Shown here: piece by piece, positions 1-8,454 of the stretch
How positions within the stretch are numbered: position 1 is the stretch's first letter
Layout: every line of letters starts with the position of its first letter
Source: an uncultured Prevotella sp.
Lineage (GTDB): Bacteria > Bacteroidota > Bacteroidia > Bacteroidales > Bacteroidaceae
DNA: 64,000 nt
Direction of reading: 5' to 3'
Assembly (NCBI GenBank): GCA_946998295.1
Contig: CAMPYS010000002.1
Location: forward strand, 1 to 64,000
The notes under the pieces: generated by a model
The model's database searches: none
What the model saw: the letters and a program-made list of their open reading frames with translations, nothing else
Told to the model about the DNA's origin: nothing
Made by a program: the position numbers and the translations under genes

Positions 1-211
1 TGTTAGTAGTTTCCCCTCCGTACAAATGAACAAACTCAAGCAAATGTCCATTCCCCTTCCCCCTCTTAGTGTCCAACGTAAGATAGTAGAGATACTTGAC
101 AAGTTTACGGAATTAGAGACGGAATTAGAGACGGAATTAGAGTTACGCAAAAAACAATACGAATATTACAGAGACAAACTGTTGTCTTTTCCTAAACCTA
201 TAGAGGAGTAG
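1..211 (+). CDS. hsdS: Type I restriction specificity subunit (HsdS), C-terminal fragment
   Basis: The reading frame is open from base 2 to the stop at 209-211, so this is the 3' end of a gene that begins outside the window. The visible protein has the end of a target-recognition domain (IPLPPLSVQRKIVEILDKF), a TELE repeat helix, and the RKKQYEYYRDKLLSF motif that closes most HsdS proteins. HsdS gives the type I complex its DNA target; its conserved helices set the distance between the two recognition half-sites. The ATG at 26 is internal, not the true start. Family assignment is firm; the target cannot be inferred from this fragment. Confidence 0.88.
   Translation, partial: VSSFPSVQMNKLKQMSIPLPPLSVQRKIVEILDKFTELETELETELELRKKQYEYYRDKLLSFPKPIEE
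107..142 (+). repeat. Three tandem 12-bp repeats in hsdS
   Basis: Three perfect copies of acggaattagag lie head to tail at 107-118, 119-130 and 131-142. Each encodes T-E-L-E inside the conserved C-terminal helix of HsdS. Because the unit is 12 bp, gain or loss of a copy keeps the frame and lengthens or shortens the helix by four residues. Confidence 0.95.
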
Positions 212-324
212 ATTAAGATTATATTATATATATATCTTGTTACAACCCTTACAACTAAAACATATCATTTTTATTTTACAGCATAGCAATGTAACAGATA
301 AAAAACAGAGCACAAAACACCACC

Positions 325-359
325 ATAAGAGCAAAACTTATTTAATAATTTGCTCTTAT
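325..359. other. Inverted repeat upstream of etfB (operator or terminator-like)
   Basis: An 11-bp perfect inverted repeat, ataagagcaaa (325-335) and tttgctcttat (349-359), is separated by a 13-nt AT-rich loop. Its right arm covers the TTTG -33 element of the etfB promoter. It could be a weak terminator of the upstream restriction genes or an operator for a dimeric regulator; a long T tract does not follow it, which slightly favours the operator. Confidence 0.55.
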
Positions 360-380
360 TGTAAAAAACAATTACTTTTG
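349..380 (+). promoter_or_regulatory. Bacteroidetes-type promoter of the etf operon
   Basis: TTTG at 349-352, a 20-nt spacer and TACTTTTG at 373-380 match the Bacteroidetes sigma-ABfr consensus TTTG-N19-21-TAnnTTTG exactly. Transcription would start near 385, giving a leader of about 40 nt before the etfB ATG at 425. Confidence 0.75.
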
Positions 381-424
381 CTTACAATTGTATGATAATA
401 TACTAAAAACAATAAATTAAAAAT

Positions 425-1300
425 ATGGGTTTAAAAATTGTTGTACTTGCAAAACAAGTACCAGATACTCGCAATGTTGGTAAAGATGCTATGACAGCTT
501 CAGGTACGGTTAACCGTGCTGCATTGCCAGCAATATTTAATCCTGATGATTTGACCGCCCTTGAGCAGGCATTAAAGTTAAAGGATGAAATAGAGGGAAC
601 AACAGTAGGAGTTTTAACAATGGGTCCTCCTCGTGCAGGCGAAATTATCAGGCAAAGCCTTTATCGCGGAGCTGATACCGGTTGGTTACTTACCGACAGA
701 AAGTTTGCAGGTGCAGATAGTTTAGCCACCTCTTATGCTTTAGCCACAGCTTTACGCAAGATAGGAAATGTAGATCTTGTTATTTGTGGTAGGCAAGCAA
801 TAGATGGTGATACAGCTCAGGTTGGTCCTCAAGTAGCTCAAAAGTTAGGACTAAATCAAGTGACTTATGCAGAGGAAATAATAAAAGTAGAAAATAATGA
901 AGCTACAATAAAACGCCATATAGATGGTGGGGTAGAGGTGGTAACAGCCCCATTGCCATTGCTTGTAACAGTAAGTGGCTCAATCTCTGCAGTGCGTCCT
1001 GCAAATGCTTTCCTTACAATGAAATATAAGTATGCAACATGTCCTTTAGAACGTTCTAAAGACGAACCAAGTTGGAAAAGCGAGCTTTATGACACCCGTC
1101 CTTACCTAACATTAAACCAATGGTCTGTAGAAGATATAGGTGGCGATGAAGCACAATGCGGCTTGTCAGGCTCGCCAACAAAAGTAAAAGCAGTTAAAAA
1201 CATAGTTTTCCAAACAAAAGATTCTACAACTATAAGTAGTAGTGATGAAGATATAGACTCATTGTTAAAAGACTTGTTAGATAAAAATATAATAGGATAA
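425..1300 (+). CDS. etfB: Electron transfer flavoprotein subunit beta
   Basis: EtfB (FixA) pairs with EtfA to carry electrons from acyl-CoA dehydrogenases to the respiratory chain or another acceptor in the cytoplasm. The protein begins with the family signature MGLKIVVLAKQVPDT and has the DLVICGRQAIDGDTAQVGPQ segment (residues about 119-138), the AMP/FAD-associated signature region of the ETF beta family. The 291-residue length is usual for Bacteroidales EtfB. It is followed after 4 nt by etfA and then by an acyl-CoA dehydrogenase, so the three form one operon transcribed from the promoter at 349-380. The ATG at 425 aligns with the family start. Confidence 0.95.
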   Translation: MGLKIVVLAKQVPDTRNVGKDAMTASGTVNRAALPAIFNPDDLTALEQALKLKDEIEGTTVGVLTMGPPRAGEIIRQSLYRGADTGWLLTDRKFAGADSLATSYALATALRKIGNVDLVICGRQAIDGDTAQVGPQVAQKLGLNQVTYAEEIIKVENNEATIKRHIDGGVEVVTAPLPLLVTVSGSISAVRPANAFLTMKYKYATCPLERSKDEPSWKSELYDTRPYLTLNQWSVEDIGGDEAQCGLSGSPTKVKAVKNIVFQTKDSTTISSSDEDIDSLLKDLLDKNIIG

Positions 1301-1304
1301 TACT

Positions 1305-2330
1305 ATGAAAAATAACGTTTTTGTATATTGTGAAGTAGAAGACACAACAGTAAGAGCAGTAAGCCAAGAGTTACTAACCAAAGGTCGTAAATTGGCAAAT
1401 AAATTAGGTGTAGAACTTCATGCTGTTGTTGCAGGCTTTGGTATAAGAGACAAAGTAGAAGCGCAGATATTACCTTATGGTGTTGATAAACTTTTTGTTT
1501 TTGATAGTCCAACATTATACCCTTATACATCTGCTCCACATACCGATATTCTTGTAAATCTTTTTAAACAAGAAGAGCCACAAATAGTGTTGATGGGTGC
1601 AACAGTTATAGGACGCGACTTAGGTCCTCGTGTATCGTCTTCACTAACTTCAGGTTTAACCGCCGACTGTACTGAGCTTGAAATAGGTGATTATGAAGAT
1701 AGAAAAGCAGGTAAGACCTATAAAAATATACTTTATCAGATACGTCCTGCTTTTGGTGGAAATATAGTAGCAACAATAGTAAACCCCGAGAATCGTCCTC
1801 AAATGGCAACAGTACGCTCTGGTGTTATGCGTAAAGAGATATACAACGGTAAGGCAAAGGGCGAGGTAACATATTTAGATGCAAACAACTATGTAGATAG
1901 TACATCTTATGCAGTAAAAGTGATAGAACGCCACATACAACCATCTAAACACAATTTAAAAGGTGCAAACATAGTAGTTGCAGGAGGTTATGGAGTAGGG
2001 TCAAAAGATAATTTTGAACTTTTATTTACATTAGCAAAAGAACTTCACGCCGAAGTGGGTGCTTCACGTGCAGCTGTTGATGCAGGATGGGTTGATGCAG
2101 ACAGACAAATAGGTCAAACAGGGCTAAGCGTTAGACCTAAAGTATATATAGCCTGTGGAATATCAGGACAGATACAGCATATCTCCGGAATGCAAGACTC
2201 TGGCATTATAATTTCTATTAACACAGATGCTAACGCACCTATAAACCAAATAGCAGATTATATTATCACAGGAACAGTAGAGGATGTTGTTCCTAAGTTA
2301 ATTAAATACTATAAGAAGAATAGTAAATAA
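1305..2330 (+). CDS. etfA: Electron transfer flavoprotein subunit alpha
   Basis: EtfA (FixB) binds the FAD that is reduced by the partner acyl-CoA dehydrogenase. The N-terminal ETF domain (residues about 5-190) is followed by the C-terminal FAD-binding domain with VVAGGYGVGSKDNFELL (about residues 225-241), SRAAVDAGWV, QTGLSVRPKVYIACGISGQIQH, and the closing INTDANAPINQIADY motif. All FAD-contact motifs are present, so it looks functional. It starts 4 nt after etfB and ends 14 nt before the dehydrogenase gene. Length (341 residues) is normal. Confidence 0.96.
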   Translation: MKNNVFVYCEVEDTTVRAVSQELLTKGRKLANKLGVELHAVVAGFGIRDKVEAQILPYGVDKLFVFDSPTLYPYTSAPHTDILVNLFKQEEPQIVLMGATVIGRDLGPRVSSSLTSGLTADCTELEIGDYEDRKAGKTYKNILYQIRPAFGGNIVATIVNPENRPQMATVRSGVMRKEIYNGKAKGEVTYLDANNYVDSTSYAVKVIERHIQPSKHNLKGANIVVAGGYGVGSKDNFELLFTLAKELHAEVGASRAAVDAGWVDADRQIGQTGLSVRPKVYIACGISGQIQHISGMQDSGIIISINTDANAPINQIADYIITGTVEDVVPKLIKYYKKNSK

Positions 2331-2344
2331 AAACACTGATTACA

Positions 2345-4051
2345 ATGGCAAATTATTATAACGATCAACCTGAAATATCTTTCTACCTGTCTCACCCACT
2401 TATGAAGCGAGTAGTAGAGTTGAAAGAACACAATTATACCGATAAAGACAATTACCCTGATGCACCTGTAAACTTGGAAGATGCTTTAGCTAATTATGAT
2501 AAAATATTAACAATAACAGGCGATATAGCAGCTAATGTTATTGAGCCCAATTCAGCTTCTGTTGATGAAGAAGGCCCACATTTGGTAGATAATAGAATGA
2601 AATATGCAAGTAGCACATATTCAAATCTTGACGCTACTCGTAAAGCAGGACTATGGGGCATAAGTATGCCAAGACGATATGGAGGTCTTAATATTCCCAA
2701 CGTAATATTCTCTATGATGTCAGAGATTATATCAGCTGCTGATGGCGGATTTCAAAACATTTGGTCTCTTCAATCTTGTATCGATACACTTTATGAGTTT
2801 GGTAACGAAGAACAGCGCGCAAAGTATATACCACGTATTTGTAACGGTGAAACAATGTCCATGGACTTAACAGAGCCTGATGCAGGATCCGATTTGCAAC
2901 GTGTAATGTTAAAAGCAACTTATGATGAGGCAGAAAAGTGTTGGCGACTAAATGGTGTTAAACGGTTTATAACAAATGGCGACTCTGATATCCATTTGGT
3001 CTTGGCACGTTCCGAAGAGGGGACACATGATGGACGCGGACTATCAATGTTTATATACGATAAACGTAACGGTGGAGTTGATGTCAGACATATAGAACGT
3101 AAATTAGGTATTCACGGTTCTCCTACTTGCGAACTTGTTTATAAAAATGCTAAAGCAGAGCTATGCGGTAACACATGTTTTGGACTTATTAAGTATGTAA
3201 TGGCACTAATGAACGGTGCTCGGCTTGGTATAGCTGCTCAAAGTGTGGGAATATCTCAAGAAGCTTACCGAGAAGCTTTGAGCTATGCTAAAGAGAGAAG
3301 CCAATTTGGAAAGAAAATTATAACATTTCCTGCTGTGTATGATATGTTATCTCGTATGAAAGCTAAACTTGATGCTGGTCGTTCTTTGCTTTATCAAACA
3401 GCTTGTTATGTAGATATTTATAAATCGCTTGAAGATATAGCACGTGATAGGAAATTGACAGCTGACGAACGTAAAGAAATGAAGTCTTACAAAAAGTTAG
3501 CTGATGCTTTAACACCTTTAGCAAAAGGAATGAACTCAGAATATGCTAACCAAAATGCTTATGATGGACTTTCAGTACATGGTGGCTCTGGGTATATAAT
3601 GGCGTATAAGTGTCAACGCCTATTTCGTGATGCTCGTATCTTTTCTATATATGAAGGTACAACACAGTTGCAGGTTGTAGCAGCTGCACGGTATATTATG
3701 AATGGTACGTATCTTAATATTATAAAGGAATTATTAGAAAATAATATTGATAAATCAATGTCAGACTTGACAAAACGTGTAAAGACGCTTGTTAATATGT
3801 ATGAGGATTGTATAGCTACAGTTAAAGCTATAGATAATCAAGAAGCTCAGGACTTTTTAGCACGTAGACTTTATAATATTACTGCAGGACTTATCGAGTC
3901 TTTGCTTTTAATACGTGATGCAAGTATTTCACCTGATTTATTTAGTAACTCTGCTAATGTCTTTGTAAGATTAGTAGAGGAGGAGGTTAATGGTACATAT
4001 TCTTATATTAAATCTTTTAATATTGCCGACTTAGAATATTTTAGAGCGTAA
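2345..4051 (+). CDS. Acyl-CoA dehydrogenase family protein
   Basis: A FAD flavoenzyme expected to oxidise an acyl-CoA and pass electrons to the adjacent EtfAB. The N-terminal, middle and C-terminal ACAD domains are recognisable: MDLTEPDAGSDLQ (middle-domain signature), YAKERSQFGKKIITFPAV, and the IYEGTTQLQ motif near residue 438, where the acidic residue normally acts as base. At 568 residues it is longer than the common 380-residue enzymes and carries an additional C-terminal helical region, as in Bacteroidales homologues always found beside etfBA. The substrate cannot be told from sequence. Last gene of the operon; a hairpin terminator follows at 4141. Confidence 0.92.
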   Translation: MANYYNDQPEISFYLSHPLMKRVVELKEHNYTDKDNYPDAPVNLEDALANYDKILTITGDIAANVIEPNSASVDEEGPHLVDNRMKYASSTYSNLDATRKAGLWGISMPRRYGGLNIPNVIFSMMSEIISAADGGFQNIWSLQSCIDTLYEFGNEEQRAKYIPRICNGETMSMDLTEPDAGSDLQRVMLKATYDEAEKCWRLNGVKRFITNGDSDIHLVLARSEEGTHDGRGLSMFIYDKRNGGVDVRHIERKLGIHGSPTCELVYKNAKAELCGNTCFGLIKYVMALMNGARLGIAAQSVGISQEAYREALSYAKERSQFGKKIITFPAVYDMLSRMKAKLDAGRSLLYQTACYVDIYKSLEDIARDRKLTADERKEMKSYKKLADALTPLAKGMNSEYANQNAYDGLSVHGGSGYIMAYKCQRLFRDARIFSIYEGTTQLQVVAAARYIMNGTYLNIIKELLENNIDKSMSDLTKRVKTLVNMYEDCIATVKAIDNQEAQDFLARRLYNITAGLIESLLLIRDASISPDLFSNSANVFVRLVEEEVNGTYSYIKSFNIADLEYFRA

Positions 4052-4140
4052 TATGTTTTAATCTTACTAAATTTACTAATGCCTTTTATTAAGCAGCAAT
4101 TTTAGAGTTTAATGTTACATATAGCTATTTAAATAGCAGA

Positions 4141-4174
4141 AAGAGCTGACCTCCTAACTTGGAAGTCAGCTCTT
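4141..4174. terminator. Bidirectional intrinsic terminator
   Basis: A 10-bp perfect stem, aagagctgac (4141-4150) and gtcagctctt (4165-4174), closes a 14-nt loop that can pair further. It lies between the convergent acyl-CoA dehydrogenase gene (+) and the secreted-protein gene (-) and can serve both. Confidence 0.75.
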
Positions 4175-4212
4175 AATCTTAAACGTGTAAAACTTTTTCC
4201 TTATAGCAACAA

Positions 4213-5448
4213 TTATTTATTTAAATATTTCTTACCGTTTTTAATAACAATACCTTTATAGTTGTTATTTACCCTTTGTCCAGAGAGGTTGTATACAGGT
4301 GTATTATTAGTTTCTGCCTCAACATTTTTTATGCAATGTATACCTGAAGGTGTTTCTTTTAAAGAGAAGGCAATAAAATCACCATTAAGTTTACCCTTTA
4401 TATATATAACTCCGTTTTCTATCTTTGTGCCATTATCTTGTTTATAGAATCCAGTACCCTTATCACCAGTTTTGAAAATCCATACATTACCATCACTTAC
4501 AACAGTTCCATCAGATGCTTTAAGCTCGTTGTTTGTATAACTTTTTGCGTCTGTAGAATATTCAAATGCAGGATTTACCTCAGTCTCAAGTATTACAGCT
4601 GTATTTGCTTGAGCAGATTCAACCTCTTGGTATCTAATTATATCTCCATCTAAATAAGCTATATATGCTTTTAGTTTATTTACTTTGAAGTTTTCAGGTA
4701 CTTTAGTAGAGTGTCCTATATAGAATTTTTCGTTAGGCTTACCATCAGTGTACTCAAATTGTATAGCTGGAGCGTATGTTATAGTTGTACCTTCACTTGT
4801 TTTATCATCAAGTGTAGAATTTAATGTATATTCAAATCCTTTACCCTTAGATTGGCTACTAAAGTTAAGTGCATTAGCTTTTCTTTGATGGTCTATGTGA
4901 TAATTTATTCCATCAATACCAGGGTTAACCTCTTTACCTTCTGCAATAAAAGTTAATATGATATTATTTTCACCAGAATAGTAGAAAGGTTTATCAAGTT
5001 TGAAATCCATAAAGAATGTACCATTATCAGTGTAGCTGTAGTCGTATGTCTTTTCTGTTTCGCATACTAATGGTGACATATGTGCATCATAATAGTATTT
5101 CTTTGTATCTTGTTTATGGAATGTATTACCGTTAGTTTCTGCTATATATATTTTTACTTTACGTGATTCTTTTTGATACATACTTTGCGAAGTAGCGGCA
5201 AATGTTATTTTAGTTATGTTTTTTCCTGCCATAGGTTTCAGCCCCTCTTTCTCGTATATTATTTGGCTTCCACTATGCTCGTATGCAAAACTAATAGGAG
5301 CTTGTTCCCATACATTGAAATTATAAACAGCGTAGTAGTTTCCATCTTGGTCACTGTAGTTTTCAAATTTACCTAAATTTAGAGTTTGAGCATTTACTAC
5401 TGCAGCAGATGTAAGTAGTAAGCCCAAGAATAATGATTTAATTTTCAT
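4213..5448 (-). CDS. Secreted protein with type IX-style C-terminal tail
   Basis: I do not recognise a family for the body of this 411-residue protein. It opens with a Sec signal peptide (MKIKSLFLGLLLTSAAVVNAQ). The last ~30 residues (VYNLSGQRV, then KGIVIKNGKKYL) are the short tail common on Bacteroidales surface proteins and resemble a type IX secretion sorting signal. The middle is rich in beta-strand, Tyr and Asn. It is the last gene of the operon that begins with the TonB receptor at 12512 and is separated from the upstream gene by 44 bp. Function is unknown; surface exposure is inferred. Confidence 0.75.
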   Translation of the reverse strand: MKIKSLFLGLLLTSAAVVNAQTLNLGKFENYSDQDGNYYAVYNFNVWEQAPISFAYEHSGSQIIYEKEGLKPMAGKNITKITFAATSQSMYQKESRKVKIYIAETNGNTFHKQDTKKYYYDAHMSPLVCETEKTYDYSYTDNGTFFMDFKLDKPFYYSGENNIILTFIAEGKEVNPGIDGINYHIDHQRKANALNFSSQSKGKGFEYTLNSTLDDKTSEGTTITYAPAIQFEYTDGKPNEKFYIGHSTKVPENFKVNKLKAYIAYLDGDIIRYQEVESAQANTAVILETEVNPAFEYSTDAKSYTNNELKASDGTVVSDGNVWIFKTGDKGTGFYKQDNGTKIENGVIYIKGKLNGDFIAFSLKETPSGIHCIKNVEAETNNTPVYNLSGQRVNNNYKGIVIKNGKKYLNK

Positions 5449-5492
5449 TTTGTTTTGTTTTTTAAGTTTATTATTAAATGAATTAAAAAGAA

Positions 5493-6884
5493 TTATTTTA
5501 CTATTGTTTTTTGTCCATTATGTATGTATATACCTTTATTATTTGGCTTTTGTATCCTTACACCATTAAGGTTATACCATACATCTTGTTTTATATTTTT
5601 GTTATTTTCAATATTATTTATTCCATTTACTTTTTTAATGTTAATAACAATTTCTCGTTTATAGTTTCCGAGAGTAGCAATTAGAGTTTCTTCTCCCTCT
5701 TTAAGTAATTTTACCTCTCCTTGTGAGTTTATATTTACTTTTTTATTTTTACATGTCCAAGTAACATTGTTTTTTATAGTAACCTTGAAGTCTGTTGTTA
5801 TGTTTTTTATATCATCTCCCTCTGCAAGTAATATAGGTGTAGCAAAGAGAATAGCTCTTTGGCTTTTTTCTATTCCATTCATTCGTGGACGTGGATACAT
5901 ACCATCTTCCAATAGCCAATTTGATTCAGATAAAATATCTTTCATTGTTAAGCCTATTGCTTTGGTAGTTGTTAGTTTTTGTGTTTCTATTCCGTTGTTA
6001 CTTGGGCACAATTGACAATCGTAAAATATGTTATTAATTGTAGTAGGGTTACTATTTCCAATAACACCAACTATAGATAAATCGGCAGTTGTTCCAAAGT
6101 TTAAAATTTTATCTACTTTGTCTTTATATAAAGGATTACCTATTACTCCTGCTACTCTTATTTCTTTTCCCCATTCTCCGTATGAAGCTTTTCCTACAAT
6201 ATGCCCGTAGTTAGCTATGTTTTCTATAGTGTTGCCAATTTGTTGCCCACTATAGCCTATTACTCCACCAACAGCTCCACCATAACAAGTAATGGTGCCA
6301 TAGTTAGCACAGTTTTTTACAGTAACACCAACATTGTCAGATGCTCTGGACACAATGTTACCAATAACCCCACCTACACCAGCAAGCTGTGACGTGCTTT
6401 TAGCTGTAACATTAGCAAAGTTTACTAAGTTTTCTAATATTTCTCCACCGCTAGGGTTACCTACTATTGCAGCTCCACACATAATATTTACAGACCCTTC
6501 AACAGACAGGTTTTTAATGCTTCCTCTTGTTGCTGTACCAAATAGCCCACTTGGATATTTATCCCATGTTCTGTTGATAGATAAGTTAATACAGTGGTTG
6601 CCACCATCAAAGTTTCCATTGAAGTTAGCTTCAGTACCTATCATTCCTGTAAAAGGCTCTTTGATATCATTAGTTAGTAGGTAGTATTTACCGTCTGTTT
6701 TACTTGTGTTGCCAGTGTCATCATTTGTCATTTTGTTTAACTCATTTAAGTCCTTTATAGAACTTATTTGATATGGGTCTTGTTTTGTTCCGCTTCCCCC
6801 AGAAAACTTATATGTTTCTTGTGCAGATATGTAACTAAATGCTAAAAGCATCATTACAAGAATATTAATTTTTTTTCTTATCAT
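5493..6884 (-). CDS. Secreted GLUG-repeat-like protein with C-terminal sorting tail
   Basis: A 463-residue exported protein with a signal peptide (residues 1-21, ending YISAQE). The region of about residues 28-300 has glycine-rich repeats of the kind GVIGN...NCANYGTI...GGVIGYSG, similar to GLUG motifs found in bacterial adhesins and peptidase-associated proteins. The pattern GGSGTKQDPYQISSIKDLNEL is the usual start of such beta-helix segments. A bacterial Ig-like or other beta domain probably lies at 330-420, and the end (VWYNLNGVRIQ...KGIYIHNGQKTIVK) resembles the tail of the neighbouring gene. It lies 13 bp from the DUF6850 gene in the same operon. Role in adhesion or ligand capture is inference. 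Confidence 0.72.
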   Translation of the reverse strand: MIRKKINILVMMLLAFSYISAQETYKFSGGSGTKQDPYQISSIKDLNELNKMTNDDTGNTSKTDGKYYLLTNDIKEPFTGMIGTEANFNGNFDGGNHCINLSINRTWDKYPSGLFGTATRGSIKNLSVEGSVNIMCGAAIVGNPSGGEILENLVNFANVTAKSTSQLAGVGGVIGNIVSRASDNVGVTVKNCANYGTITCYGGAVGGVIGYSGQQIGNTIENIANYGHIVGKASYGEWGKEIRVAGVIGNPLYKDKVDKILNFGTTADLSIVGVIGNSNPTTINNIFYDCQLCPSNNGIETQKLTTTKAIGLTMKDILSESNWLLEDGMYPRPRMNGIEKSQRAILFATPILLAEGDDIKNITTDFKVTIKNNVTWTCKNKKVNINSQGEVKLLKEGEETLIATLGNYKREIVINIKKVNGINNIENNKNIKQDVWYNLNGVRIQKPNNKGIYIHNGQKTIVK

Positions 6885-6896
6885 AATTTTATAATT

Positions 6897-8414
6897 TTAG
6901 ATAGTTATATATAGTTCAGTCCAATAGCAATTTGATGTAAATTTTTTAGAATACATATTATGTTTAAAGTTTATGTCCATAGAAATTATTTTATTATTAA
7001 GTATTTTAAAGTCATACCCTATTTTAATATTTAAGCTCTGTTCATTATTACTAAGATAATTATATATAGTTTCCATGTATGATATTGGCTTTAGTTTTAT
7101 ATGTTCGTTGTAGTTTAACTTATTTATATACATATTATGTTTGGTACATTTTCGCTCTTGTATAGAAAAAGTGGTATAAAGATTTCCTTTTTTTGTTTTT
7201 AAATTTGAATTAAATAGTATTCCAAATATTATGCTATTTGCATTTATCATATTTTTAGAGCTATTATGTTTGTTTTCCAAAGCAGTAAAACCTATAGAAG
7301 GTTCGGTTTCAATGTACCAATTTTTTTTAATGTTAGTTTTGTAAATTCCAGTTATTAATAACTTTGTGTATGTACTTGAGAATTGTTTTATGCTACCTAT
7401 TTGTTTATAAAGGTTTCCTGTAGGTTCTCCAAAAATATTGTCTTTGCCTATTCGTCTGTGATGTAAGAAATAAAGTTTTATTCCTTTGTTATGTCCATAA
7501 TATACAGCCTCTGAACTGATTAACTTATTTTTAAGTGAATTTATAGGTAATCTGTTTAAGTTGGTTAGAACCTTTTTTATCCATTCTGTGTTATATCCCA
7601 AGTTTATAGAAAATCCTTTTCCGTTTATAGGAACTAAGCCTATAGATGTTCCTAAAGAATTTCCTTTAAAGAAACAGTTGTTACTTGTACCAGAGAACCG
7701 TATAAAATCATTATTCAATCCTGTTATATGATATTCAATCCCTGCTCCGAGTTCATTTAGATATATAAGTGTGTTAGTTTGTTTGTATCTTCCTAATGTG
7801 AAAGACCCCATAAGTGCATAATTTTTATTTAGATTATATCCATAGCCAATATTGCATTTTAGTTCTGCAGAGTTATTATTTGGACGAGGGTCAAAGTCTC
7901 TATATTCAGAAAGTGCGTGGTAACCGAGCTCTGCTCCTATATACGATTTTTTATGTTTAATGGCATATCCTCCATATAGTTCATATTGTTCGTATTTCAT
8001 ATCTCCACCTCTGTCATCTGCCATAACGTATGGAAAGAGTTTTAGAAAGTCTGATGTTTCATTCCAGATAACATTTAACTTTTTGCCATTTTTATATTCA
8101 GCCTTTCCCCATATCACATCTTTTTTGCTTATTTGTTGAAAAGTATTAGCAGAGAAATGTATATAATTTTCTCCATTTCCAAGTTGTGGTATTTTATGAA
8201 ATGCTTTAGGAGCTGTTAAGAATTTAATTTTAATAGTAGAGTGATACGGCATAATACAAAGCGTTTTAGATGCAGGATTACTCCAAGCAGCTTGTTGCTG
8301 TAGTTTTATAGTCCTGCATCTTAAGGAGTCAGTAATGTTATCGTTACCTTTTATAGATAAAGATGATAAAAGTAAGATAAGTATTGAGCTAACGTTTTTA
8401 CTATAATTCCACAT
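6897..8414 (-). CDS. DUF6850-type outer-membrane protein
   Basis: A 505-residue exported protein with a hydrophobic signal at residues 8-22. The rest is rich in alternating strands with aromatic residues (for example GYGYNLNKNYALMGSFTLGRYK and TKKGNLYTTFSIQER), as expected for an outer-membrane beta-barrel. Its position directly after a TonB receptor and a DUF4876 lipoprotein is the conserved context in which I know DUF6850 proteins of Bacteroidales; I assign the family from that context and the protein character. It is probably a partner of the receptor in surface binding or transport. Spacing of 40 bp to the upstream gene. Confidence 0.65.
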   Translation of the reverse strand: MWNYSKNVSSILILLLSSLSIKGNDNITDSLRCRTIKLQQQAAWSNPASKTLCIMPYHSTIKIKFLTAPKAFHKIPQLGNGENYIHFSANTFQQISKKDVIWGKAEYKNGKKLNVIWNETSDFLKLFPYVMADDRGGDMKYEQYELYGGYAIKHKKSYIGAELGYHALSEYRDFDPRPNNNSAELKCNIGYGYNLNKNYALMGSFTLGRYKQTNTLIYLNELGAGIEYHITGLNNDFIRFSGTSNNCFFKGNSLGTSIGLVPINGKGFSINLGYNTEWIKKVLTNLNRLPINSLKNKLISSEAVYYGHNKGIKLYFLHHRRIGKDNIFGEPTGNLYKQIGSIKQFSSTYTKLLITGIYKTNIKKNWYIETEPSIGFTALENKHNSSKNMINANSIIFGILFNSNLKTKKGNLYTTFSIQERKCTKHNMYINKLNYNEHIKLKPISYMETIYNYLSNNEQSLNIKIGYDFKILNNKIISMDINFKHNMYSKKFTSNCYWTELYITI

Positions 8415-8454
8415 TTATAATTATGGCAATATATTTTATAAACAGCTATAAATT

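Noticed and set aside
1303..1809. Minus-strand frames antiparallel to etfA
   Set aside because: They are shadows of a well-supported gene with low-complexity Leu-rich products and no promoter.
5767..6684. Several plus-strand frames opposite the GLUG-repeat gene
   Set aside because: The opposite strand has the signal peptide, repeats and sorting tail; these frames are mirror images of a biased coding sequence.
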